This document shows, in pieces, positions 56,992 through 64,000 of a DNA stretch of 64,000 nt. The stretch is from contig NZ_FNIY01000006.1 in the NCBI RefSeq assembly GCF_900104355.1, positions 124,001-188,000 of the forward strand. The letters are read 5' to 3'. The notes below the pieces were generated by a model that was not told the DNA's origin, searched no databases, and was given only the letters and a program-made list of their open reading frames with translations. Within the stretch, counting starts at the first letter, position 1; every line of letters starts with the position of its first letter. The position numbers and the translations under genes are program-made. Source of the stretch: Phyllobacterium sp. OV277 (GTDB taxonomy: Bacteria > Pseudomonadota > Alphaproteobacteria > Rhizobiales > Rhizobiaceae).

Positions 56992-57927
56992 ATGAGCGTG
57001 CGTGAAACGCGGCTGCAGGTGCCGCGCATAACCCGTCGCCGTAAAGGCGATGGGTCTGTCTATGCGACGGATAGCCGGATGGTGCCGGAGGAAACGCCCA
57101 TCGCTTTCAGCTATAACGGCACCACCCATGCGGTGATGATGGCAAGCCCTGCCGATATCGAGGATTTTGCTGTCGGCTTCAGTCTTTCCGAAGGCATTAT
57201 CAGCCAGCTTGGCGAGATCAGCGAGATCGCCATTGAAGACCATGGCGAGGGCATCGATATCCAGCTGCTTCTGGCCGATGAAGCGGGACAAGACCTCACC
57301 GACCGCCGCCGCCGCATGGCAGGCCCTGTCGGTTGCGGCCTCTGCGGTATTGAATCCATCGAACAGGCGCTGAAACCCGTGGCCTCCGTTGATGGGACGC
57401 AGCTGAACCTGTCGCCTGACGATCTGGCGCAGGCCGTCCGGCTGCTGTCGCCGCTTCAACCCCTGCACAATGAAACCGGCGCTGTGCATGCGGCGGGCTT
57501 CTATGTTCCCGGCAAGGGTATTGTTGCGGCACGCGAGGATGTCGGCCGCCATAATGCGCTCGACAAATTGGCCGGAGCGCTTTGCCGTTCCGGTATCAGT
57601 GGCGCGTCGGGTGCTGTTGTCATTACCAGCCGCGTTTCCATCGAAATGGTGCAGAAGGCCGCGATCATCGGCGCATCCGTGCTGATTGCAGTATCCGCGC
57701 CAACCGCGCTTGCTGTTCGTACCGCGCAGGCGGCGGGCATGACGCTGGTTGCGCTGGTGCGCGGCGACGAATTTGACGTGTTCACCCGGCCCGAGCGCAT
57801 TCCCGTTGCTGTTCATCAGGTGGCCGTAACGCCCGGAGAGCCTATGGCTGCGGCAAAGCCCAATGCGGATGCCGCTTCATCAACCCTTGTGCAAAGTCCA
57901 ACAGTTCGATTGGTGCAATATGGATAA
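56992..57927 (+). CDS. fdhD: Formate dehydrogenase accessory sulfurtransferase FdhD
   Basis: Transfers sulfur to the molybdenum cofactor of formate dehydrogenase, needed to make FdsA active. 311 residues with the redox pair C115-G-L-C118 in VGCGLCGIES and the FdhD stretches FSLSEGII and AREDVGRHNALDKLAG. It lies between fdsA (2-base gap) and fdsD (8-base overlap), a clear operon position. The C-terminal 30 residues are low-complexity (AKPNADAASSTLVQS). Confidence 0.94.
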   Translation: MSVRETRLQVPRITRRRKGDGSVYATDSRMVPEETPIAFSYNGTTHAVMMASPADIEDFAVGFSLSEGIISQLGEISEIAIEDHGEGIDIQLLLADEAGQDLTDRRRRMAGPVGCGLCGIESIEQALKPVASVDGTQLNLSPDDLAQAVRLLSPLQPLHNETGAVHAAGFYVPGKGIVAAREDVGRHNALDKLAGALCRSGISGASGAVVITSRVSIEMVQKAAIIGASVLIAVSAPTALAVRTAQAAGMTLVALVRGDEFDVFTRPERIPVAVHQVAVTPGEPMAAAKPNADAASSTLVQSPTVRLVQYG

Positions 57928-58171
57928 TGATAGTCACCGGCAATCAACTGCCGACAAGCTGGTTTATATGGCCAATCAGATCGCCACATTCTTTCACACC
58001 CAGCCAAAGAGCGAGGCGGTGGAAGGGGTAGCCGGACACATCAACAATTTCTGGGAACCGCGCATGCGCACCCAGCTTTTTGCCATTCTGGAAAAGGAAG
58101 ACAACGGCCTTGATCCGCTGGTGGTCGAGGCGTCCGCGCACATCCGCAAGCCTGCTGCAACCCCGGTCTGA
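57920..58171 (+). CDS. fdsD: Formate dehydrogenase delta subunit FdsD
   Basis: An 83-residue protein characteristic of fds operons: KLVYMANQIATFFHTQPKSEAVEGVAGHINNFWEPRMRTQLFAIL. In related bacteria FdsD is needed for maturation or stability of the complex. The ATG at 57920 overlaps the fdhD end by 8 bases. Last gene of the cluster before a hairpin and the MFS transporter. Confidence 0.9.
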   Translation: MDNDSHRQSTADKLVYMANQIATFFHTQPKSEAVEGVAGHINNFWEPRMRTQLFAILEKEDNGLDPLVVEASAHIRKPAATPV

Positions 58172-58207
58172 CCTTTTCCAATGGTTGAAACTTCTATGTA
58201 CGCCTCG

Positions 58208-58224
58208 GCCCCTTCGGCAGGGGC
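58208..58224 (+). terminator. Hairpin after fdsD
   Basis: GCCCCT, loop TCGGC, AGGGGC. There is no T-tract, so it may be a processing or stabilising hairpin rather than a full terminator. Confidence 0.45.
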
Positions 58225-58320
58225 ATTCTGTGCTGTTAATCAACGAAAATAGCGCTATCCAAAGACTATCCAGAAACTAAAATACCAGAACATAAATTGG
58301 GGCTTGGAGGAGGAATTCAC

Positions 58321-59973
58321 ATGTCAGCAACTGACAGGACGGAGCGGGGTGCCTATGGCAATCCCGGCATACTTGATCGCGAGCGTATCGTCGCCAAAGC
58401 GGGGTTTAACCGCTGGTTGGTGCCACCCGCAGCACTTGCCATCCATCTTTGCATCGGTATGGCCTATGGTTTCAGCGTCTTCTGGCTACCTCTGTCGCGC
58501 GCCATTGGCAGCGATCCGGCGGCGTGTGCCAATCTCAACCTGGTAACTGCCCTGTTCACGACAAGCTGCGACTGGCGTGTCAGTGATCTCGGCTGGATTT
58601 ACACCCTGTTTTTCGTGCTTCTCGGTTGTTCCGCCGCCATATGGGGTGGCTGGCTGGAGCGGGCAGGGCCGCGCAAGGCCGGTGTGGTCTCGGCGCTCTG
58701 CTGGTGCGGCGGCATGGTTCTGGCTGCCATCGGCGTTATCACCCACCAGCTTTGGCTGATGTGGGTTGGTGCTGGCGTCATTGGTGGTATCGGCCTCGGA
58801 CTTGGCTATATTTCTCCGGTTTCCACGCTGATTAAATGGTTTCCTGATCGTCGCGGTATGGCAACCGGCATGGCCATCATGGGATTTGGCGGCGGTGCCA
58901 TGATCGGCGCGCCACTGGCCAACCTTCTGATGAACCACTTCAAGACGCCCGATTCCGTCGGTGTCTGGCAGACATTTCTCGTCATGGCAGCGGGTTACTT
59001 CGTCTTCATGATCTGTGGTGCCTTTGGCTATCGCATTCCGCCCGCAGGCTGGCGTCCCGAGGGATGGACACCACCAACCGATGCCAAGGCGATGATCACC
59101 ACCCGCCATGTGCATCTGCGCGATGCCCACAAGACCAAACAGTTCTGGCTTATATGGGCCGTGCTCTGCCTCAACGTTTCAGCCGGTATCGGCGTGATCG
59201 GCATGGCTTCACCCATGTTGCAGGAAATCTTCGCGGGCAAGCTCATTGGCCTGCCGGATGTCAGCTTCACCCAGCTTGATGCGGGTCAGAAAACCGCCAT
59301 CGCTTCGATTGCTGCAGGCTTTGCCGGTTTGCTTTCGCTGTTCAACATTGGCGGGCGGTTCTTCTGGGCCTCACTCTCCGATCGCATCGGCCGCAAGGCC
59401 ACTTACTTCACCTTCTTCGCCCTCGGCATCGTGCTATATGCGCTGGCACCAACCGCTGCCCATATGGGCAGTCAGGCGCTGTTTGTCGGCATTTTCTGCG
59501 TGATCCTGTCCATGTATGGCGGCGGCTTTGCCACCGTACCTGCCTATCTCGCCGATATTTTCGGCACGCAGTTTGTCGGCGCCATCCATGGCCGTCTGCT
59601 CACCGCCTGGGCAACGGCGGGTATCGTCGGACCGGTTGTGGTCAACTATATTCGCGAGTTCCAGATCAGCGCAGGCGTGCCGCGTGATCAGGTCTATGAC
59701 CGCACCATGTATATCCTTGCCTGCATGCTGGCGCTCGGCTTCATCGCCAACTTCTTCGTCCGCCCGCTGGCATCAAAATGGTTCATGTCCGACGCCGAGG
59801 TCGCGGCACTTCAGGCCAAGACCAAGACAGCAGATGCTGGAGCCACGGGCTCCTTCGGCATTGGCCATGGCGGATTGGATGCGAAAGCCGCACTCGCATG
59901 GGCGGCAGTGGGTATCCCCATTTTATGGGGTGTCTGGGTCACGCTGCAACAGGCAGTGATCCTGTTCCGGTAA
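58321..59973 (+). CDS. OFA-type MFS transporter (oxalate/formate antiporter-like)
   Basis: A 550-residue MFS protein of the oxalate/formate antiporter family: 12 membrane segments with family features such as IHLCIGMAYGFSVFWLPLSRAI, GIGLGLGYISPVSTLIKWFPDRRGMATGMAIMGFGGGA and FNIGGRFFWASLSDRIGRK, plus a C-terminal hydrophobic segment after residue 520. GGAGGAGG precedes the ATG. The position after the fds cluster suggests formate or another small organic acid as the substrate (inference). Confidence 0.9.
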   Translation: MSATDRTERGAYGNPGILDRERIVAKAGFNRWLVPPAALAIHLCIGMAYGFSVFWLPLSRAIGSDPAACANLNLVTALFTTSCDWRVSDLGWIYTLFFVLLGCSAAIWGGWLERAGPRKAGVVSALCWCGGMVLAAIGVITHQLWLMWVGAGVIGGIGLGLGYISPVSTLIKWFPDRRGMATGMAIMGFGGGAMIGAPLANLLMNHFKTPDSVGVWQTFLVMAAGYFVFMICGAFGYRIPPAGWRPEGWTPPTDAKAMITTRHVHLRDAHKTKQFWLIWAVLCLNVSAGIGVIGMASPMLQEIFAGKLIGLPDVSFTQLDAGQKTAIASIAAGFAGLLSLFNIGGRFFWASLSDRIGRKATYFTFFALGIVLYALAPTAAHMGSQALFVGIFCVILSMYGGGFATVPAYLADIFGTQFVGAIHGRLLTAWATAGIVGPVVVNYIREFQISAGVPRDQVYDRTMYILACMLALGFIANFFVRPLASKWFMSDAEVAALQAKTKTADAGATGSFGIGHGGLDAKAALAWAAVGIPILWGVWVTLQQAVILFR

Positions 59974-59986
59974 AGCCATGCCAAGC

Positions 59987-60020
59987 AAAAAACAGGCTCC
60001 GTTCGCGGGGCCTGATTTTA
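59987..60020 (+). terminator. Terminator of the MFS gene
   Basis: A-tract, CAGGCTCC (59993-60000), 6-base loop, GGGGCCTG (60007-60014) with one G-T pair, then ATTTTATTT. Confidence 0.8.
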
Positions 60021-60074
60021 TTTCATCGACAGCAAAAAGACGTGCGGAAAACCTCGGTTGAAATATTTTTCCAC

Positions 60075-60105
60075 TTGACTGCTGCTAGTGGTTGTAACTC
60101 TATTA
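60075..60105 (+). promoter_or_regulatory. Putative promoter of the first autotransporter
   Basis: TTGACT (60075-60080) followed by TTGTAACTcTATTA (to 60105). The same pattern, TTGACG...TTGCAACTtTATTA, occurs at 63720-63749 before the second autotransporter. The shared sequence supports a common control, although the -35/-10 spacing (18-19) is long. Confidence 0.5.
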
Positions 60106-60171
60106 CCCAACTATTTGCTCGCTACTTTTCCGAATTTTATTTTTCACGATGAAACTGGGGGGCCAGATTCC

Positions 60172-63100
60172 ATGTCTTTCCGTACCACAGGGACGATTGC
60201 ATCCGCACGTCCAGACCTCTTCGCCAAGTATCGCCACTATCTTCTTAGTACCGCCTCTACGGCGTTCCTGATTGCAGCAGCGTGCTCAGGCGCTCACGCG
60301 CAGCAGGCGAATGCGATTTACGTCAATGCTGATGGATCAAAGACCAGCGATCTTGAGGCGGCAGCCGCAACATGGCGGGCCGACAAGGAATTTCAGGCAA
60401 ATTGGGGCGTCGGCGCCATGAAGGCCGAATATGCCTATGCCCGCGGCATTACCGGCTATGACGCGACCACAGGCAAGCGCGTCAAGATCGGTATTGTTGA
60501 TTCGGGGTTCTACAACCCGCATTCGGAATTTTCTCCGACTTCCAGATATCACGCGGTTTTCGCCAAGGACCCCAATGCCGCACCAGATCCAAACAATCCC
60601 GATGGTGTTTCCGGCAATTGGATCAGCGGTGTCAATGACAGCCACGGCACCAAGGTAACAGGTGTTATCAGTGCCGCCCGCAATGGCACAGGTGTGCAGG
60701 GCGTGGCGTTTGATGCGGACATATATGTCGGCAATACCAATGCTACCGATGCCCTGCTTTTCGGTCCATCCCCTCAAGCTGCCTTTCCAAAATCGTCGGC
60801 GAGCTATCTCGCCGCGGTTTACGACGCTGTAGCAGCGCAGGATGTGCGCATTATCAGCAATAGCTGGGGCAGCCAGCCGGCGGACCAGAACTATTCCACT
60901 CTGGCAAAACTGTTCGCCGCCTATCAGCAATATGACGGCAAGAATACCTGGATCGAGGGGGCGGCGAGAGCCTCAACGGGCAAGAACGGCAAGGAAGGCA
61001 TTATCAACAATTTCAGCGCTGGTAATTCCGGCTATGACAATGCCAGTCTGCGCGGTTCGCTGCCCTATTTCCGTCCGGAGCTTGAAGGCCACTGGATGAC
61101 GACAACCGGTTTTGCCAACAACCAGAAAGACCAGATTTACAATCGGTGCGGCATTGCAAAATACTGGTGCATCATGGCGCCGACCATTGTGCAAACGACG
61201 GATACCAATGGTGGTTTGAGCAATGGTTTTAACGGCACATCGGCCGCTGCACCCCATGCTTCCGCCGCTCTGGCGCTGATCATGCAACGGTTCCCCTATA
61301 TGACCAATGAACAGGCACTGTCGGTGCTGTTCACAACGGCGCAGAATATGGTTGCAAGCCCTGACGTCGCTCCGACGACGGGCACGCGCTCGCGCACACC
61401 CGTCGTTCCCGGCACCGCACAGGTACCCAATGCCGTGACCGGCTGGGGACTTGTCGATCTGAACAAGGCGATGAACGGCCCCGGCCAGTTCCTTGGCCGG
61501 TTCGATGCCAATCTGGGCGCCGGTGTGAGCGATAGCTGGAGCAATAATATTTCCGATGTGGCGATTCGTGCCCGGCAGACCGAAGACAAGGCCGAACACG
61601 ATGAATGGGAAACGACCAAAACCACAAAGGGCTGGCAAAATGGCCTGCCTGCCAATGCAAGCGATGCGGACAGGACTGAATATACCACCAAAACCGCGCG
61701 CGACGAGGCGTTCAAAACGCGCCAGTATTTCGGCAGTCTGATCAAATCCGGCACCGGAACATTGCGTCTGACCGGAACCAATACCTATACGGGCGACACC
61801 CAGATTAATGGTGGCCTGCTCGCTGTTGATGGCAGCATCGCTTCGGTTGTTTCAGTCAATAATAGCGGCGCGCTTGGCGGCATTGGCACGGTCGGCAGCC
61901 TCGGCGTGCATGCGGGTGGTATCGTTGCGCCGGGCAATTCCATCGGCACGCTGCATGTGGCTGGAGATGCCAGCTTCGACAAGGGCAGCGGCCTCGCTAT
62001 TCAGGTTGCGCCTGACGGTCGCAGTGATCGTCTCGAAGTGGCTGGCAAGACCACACTGCTGGGTGGCGTGGTCAGTGTTGCAAGCGAGAACAGCACTACA
62101 CCGCTGACACCAGCCGAAACGCTTGCTCTGCTGGGCAAGAGTTATACGGTTCTCACCGCTGCTGGCGGCATCAACGGAAAGTTTGATGCAGTGCTGCCCA
62201 AGTATTACTTCATTGGGGGCGCGCTAAGCTATGATCCCAACAATGTGAATGTCACCCTGTCGCGCAACGGTCTTGCCTTTGCCGATACCGGACGGACGAA
62301 GAACCAAAAGGCAGCAGCCGGCGGAGTCGAAAGTCTTGGTGCAAGCAATCAACTCTATGACACGATAGCTGTTACAACGTTGGACGAGAACCTGCCCGCT
62401 CGTTTGGACGCCCTGTCCGGAGAAGTTCATGCCTCACTGAAAGGCATTCTGGCCGAGGATGGAAAGTTTGTCCGCGATGCCGCGAGCAATCGTATCCGGG
62501 CTGCCTTTGGCGATACGGCAAGCAGCAAGTCAGCGATGCCGGTTCTGGCTTACGGTCCCGATCAGAAGAAGGGGAGTGCGGCCTTTGCTTCTGTCGAACC
62601 TGCTACTCCAACAACAGCGCTGTGGGGCGAAGCCTATGGCTCATGGAGCCATGCCGACAGCAATGGCAATGCATCCGCCTTTAGCCGCAATACCGGCGGG
62701 TTCGTTACCGGGTTTGATGGTGTGATTGCCGATACGTGGCGATTTGGTCTGTTGGCCGGTTATGGCAATACATCTGTTCATACGGATCGTGGCCGTGCCT
62801 CTGCCGACAGCTATCAGGTCGGTGTCTATGGCGGCACCAAGATCGATGCGCTGACATTGAGTTTCGGCACCAGCCTTGCCCATCATGAGATTGATACGCG
62901 CCGCAAGGTCGTCTTCAGCAGTATCAATGACAACAACACGGCTGATTATTCGGCAAAATCGGTCCAGGTATTCGGTGAAGCGGCCTATCAAATCGATAGC
63001 GCCTATGCGGCATTCGAACCCTTTGCCGCAGTTGCCTATACGCATCTAAAGACCGATGGCTTTACCGAAACCGGTGGTATTACCGCGTTGTCGGGGCGGT

Positions 63101-63429
63101 CAGACACCACTGACCTCACCACCACAACCCTTGGACTCAGGGCCTCGCATCGTTTCATCGTGAGCGATATGACCATTGTCACCGCTCATGGCATGGCGGG
63201 TTGGCGGCATGCCTTTGGTGATACCACACCGGAAGCCTCGCTGGCCTTCTCAGGCGGCAATGCCTTCTCTGTTGATGGTCTGCCCGTAGCTGAGGACACT
63301 GCGCTCGTCGAAGCCGGGCTGGACTTCGGTATTGGCAAGGCAACCACGCTTGGTGTTAGCTATAATGGCCAGTTTTCCAGCCAGAGCCATGATAACGCCG
63401 TCAAAGCCGATCTGACTGTACGATTCTAG
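60172..63429 (+). CDS. Autotransporter subtilisin-like serine protease (S8)
   Basis: A 1085-residue type V secretion protein. It has a 43-residue signal with a long N-terminal region (cleavage AHA|QQ) and an S8 catalytic domain with D110 (GIVDSG), H158 (SHGTKV), oxyanion N285 and S357 (NGTSAAAPH). A linker with a helical insert (about residues 460-530) follows, then a passenger beta-strand repeat near GTGTLRLTGTNTYTGDTQINGGLLAV, and a C-terminal beta-barrel from about residue 810 ending in VRF. It should pass through its own barrel and may release a protease outside the cell. Confidence 0.95.
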   Translation: MSFRTTGTIASARPDLFAKYRHYLLSTASTAFLIAAACSGAHAQQANAIYVNADGSKTSDLEAAAATWRADKEFQANWGVGAMKAEYAYARGITGYDATTGKRVKIGIVDSGFYNPHSEFSPTSRYHAVFAKDPNAAPDPNNPDGVSGNWISGVNDSHGTKVTGVISAARNGTGVQGVAFDADIYVGNTNATDALLFGPSPQAAFPKSSASYLAAVYDAVAAQDVRIISNSWGSQPADQNYSTLAKLFAAYQQYDGKNTWIEGAARASTGKNGKEGIINNFSAGNSGYDNASLRGSLPYFRPELEGHWMTTTGFANNQKDQIYNRCGIAKYWCIMAPTIVQTTDTNGGLSNGFNGTSAAAPHASAALALIMQRFPYMTNEQALSVLFTTAQNMVASPDVAPTTGTRSRTPVVPGTAQVPNAVTGWGLVDLNKAMNGPGQFLGRFDANLGAGVSDSWSNNISDVAIRARQTEDKAEHDEWETTKTTKGWQNGLPANASDADRTEYTTKTARDEAFKTRQYFGSLIKSGTGTLRLTGTNTYTGDTQINGGLLAVDGSIASVVSVNNSGALGGIGTVGSLGVHAGGIVAPGNSIGTLHVAGDASFDKGSGLAIQVAPDGRSDRLEVAGKTTLLGGVVSVASENSTTPLTPAETLALLGKSYTVLTAAGGINGKFDAVLPKYYFIGGALSYDPNNVNVTLSRNGLAFADTGRTKNQKAAAGGVESLGASNQLYDTIAVTTLDENLPARLDALSGEVHASLKGILAEDGKFVRDAASNRIRAAFGDTASSKSAMPVLAYGPDQKKGSAAFASVEPATPTTALWGEAYGSWSHADSNGNASAFSRNTGGFVTGFDGVIADTWRFGLLAGYGNTSVHTDRGRASADSYQVGVYGGTKIDALTLSFGTSLAHHEIDTRRKVVFSSINDNNTADYSAKSVQVFGEAAYQIDSAYAAFEPFAAVAYTHLKTDGFTETGGITALSGRSDTTDLTTTTLGLRASHRFIVSDMTIVTAHGMAGWRHAFGDTTPEASLAFSGGNAFSVDGLPVAEDTALVEAGLDFGIGKATTLGVSYNGQFSSQSHDNAVKADLTVRF

Positions 63430-63815
63430 GCAACACCTCAATTGGACAACACAGCTGATGGATGACAAACCCATCGGCTGTGTTGGCGAAACACGAGCCA
63501 CGCTCACCAGAACACCAAGCCATGCTTCCATAGACTCTCCATGTTAGTCAGGCGCAAATAACGGTACAAAACAAGGCAAAGACGGCCAATCTTCATGCAC
63601 CACCCACCTCGCGAGAAGGGCGATATCCTGGAACGCAAATTAAACGTAACAGGGTACGGAGCAGGCAGGCTCCCACCGCGAAGAAATCGACCGTAATTTT
63701 TCTGTTTGCATTTTCTAGCTTGACGGATCGTATGCTTGCAACTTTATTAGCCGCATATTTTTTGTTTTTTCGAACTAGTATTTCAACATAAATTATAGCG
63801 GGAACCATATTTCAT
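63430..63815 (+). other. Gap between the two autotransporter genes
   Basis: No convincing gene. It begins with a hairpin AACACAGCTGATGG (63448-63461) / CCATCGGCTGTGTT (63471-63484), a possible terminator without a T-tract. It ends with the promoter-like TTGACG...TATTA (63720-63749) of the next gene. A minus-strand frame at 63593-63808 covers this promoter and is likely chance. Confidence 0.6.
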
Positions 63816-64000
63816 GTCTTTTCACGCCACAGATGCGGGTTTTTCCGCACGGACTATTCGCCTTTCCACATTCCGCAACCATTTGATGAGCAGCGTTTGT
63901 GCTGGGTTGATTATCGCTGCCGCCGGGCCGAGTGCGCATGCACAGCAGGTGCCGAGCAAGTATTTCAACGCCGATGGCAGCAGGACCAATGATTATGAAG
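63816..64000 (+). CDS. Second autotransporter protease (5' part)
   Basis: The gene runs off the window; 61 codons are visible. The leader has the same plan as the first autotransporter: MSFxxT start, a second block xFxxxxHxLxS, hydrophobic core, AHAQQ cleavage site, then a mature start xxxxxFNADGSxTxDxE matching YVNADGSKTSDLE. It is therefore a tandem paralog, very likely another S8 autotransporter, although the catalytic domain is not visible. Confidence 0.85.

Noticed and set aside
63593-63808. 71-codon minus-strand frame before the second autotransporter
   Set aside because: It covers the promoter-like sequence of the downstream gene, has no ribosome site and no recognisable family.

Overview
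The window is about 64 kb of ordinary chromosomal DNA from an alphaproteobacterium. It most resembles the Hyphomicrobiales (Brucella/Ochrobactrum/Phyllobacterium group). The evidence for this is the short HisG paired with HisZ, a CIRCE-controlled groESL operon, DUF2093 and DUF4170 genes beside lipid A/Kdo genes, an FdsGBAD-type NAD-dependent formate dehydrogenase, an RsuA-type pseudouridine synthase with a very long Arg/Pro/Gly-rich tail, and an Urt urea transporter. The genus is inferred, not proven. No tRNA, rRNA, CRISPR array, insertion sequence or prophage was recognised by eye.

Layout. 1-7.5 kb: end of the histidine first-step genes (hisZ-hisG), exported methionine sulfoxide reductases MsrB and MsrA, DoxX, fumarase C, two small-molecule-handling proteins (SRPBCC, VOC), and a glutathione transferase/FMN reductase pair divergent from an HxlR regulator. 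7.5-15.3 kb: groESL, then a run of stress or detoxification genes and their regulators (two more HxlR regulators, a quinone-oxidoreductase-like protein, an MFS exporter, a CDF metal exporter with an ArsR repressor, a second glutathione transferase). 15.3-30.1 kb: housekeeping genes (HAD hydrolase, ribF, ileS, tadA, rluB-like, rsmD) plus envelope proteins (MipA/OmpV, a lipoprotein, DUF4105, two M16 peptidases, a patatin). 30.1-44.5 kb: K+/H+ antiporter, pmbA, a CysQ-like phosphatase, a lipid A/Kdo cluster (DUF374 acyltransferase, waaA, lpxK), mutL, glutaryl-CoA dehydrogenase with a metallo-hydrolase, an aminotransferase and a small rhodanese/phosphatase-like protein.

44.5-51 kb: urtABCDE behind a clear sigma-54 (-24/-12) promoter, which implies nitrogen control. 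The operon carries a hairpin between urtA and urtB and a perfect 54-bp inverted repeat between urtD and urtE. 51-60 kb: a LysR regulator, fdsG-fdsB-fdsA-fdhD-fdsD and an OFA-type MFS transporter, which together form a formate import and oxidation unit. 60-64 kb: a complete subtilisin (S8) autotransporter followed by the start of a second, related one. These are tandem paralogs with matching leaders and upstream sequences.

The most noteworthy items are the 54-bp inverted repeat inside the urt operon, the 15-bp palindrome lying exactly over the CDF exporter promoter, the tandem autotransporters, and the three HxlR regulators each with a dyad in its divergent promoter. I did not find a clear new multi-gene system; the remaining signals are regulatory or architectural.
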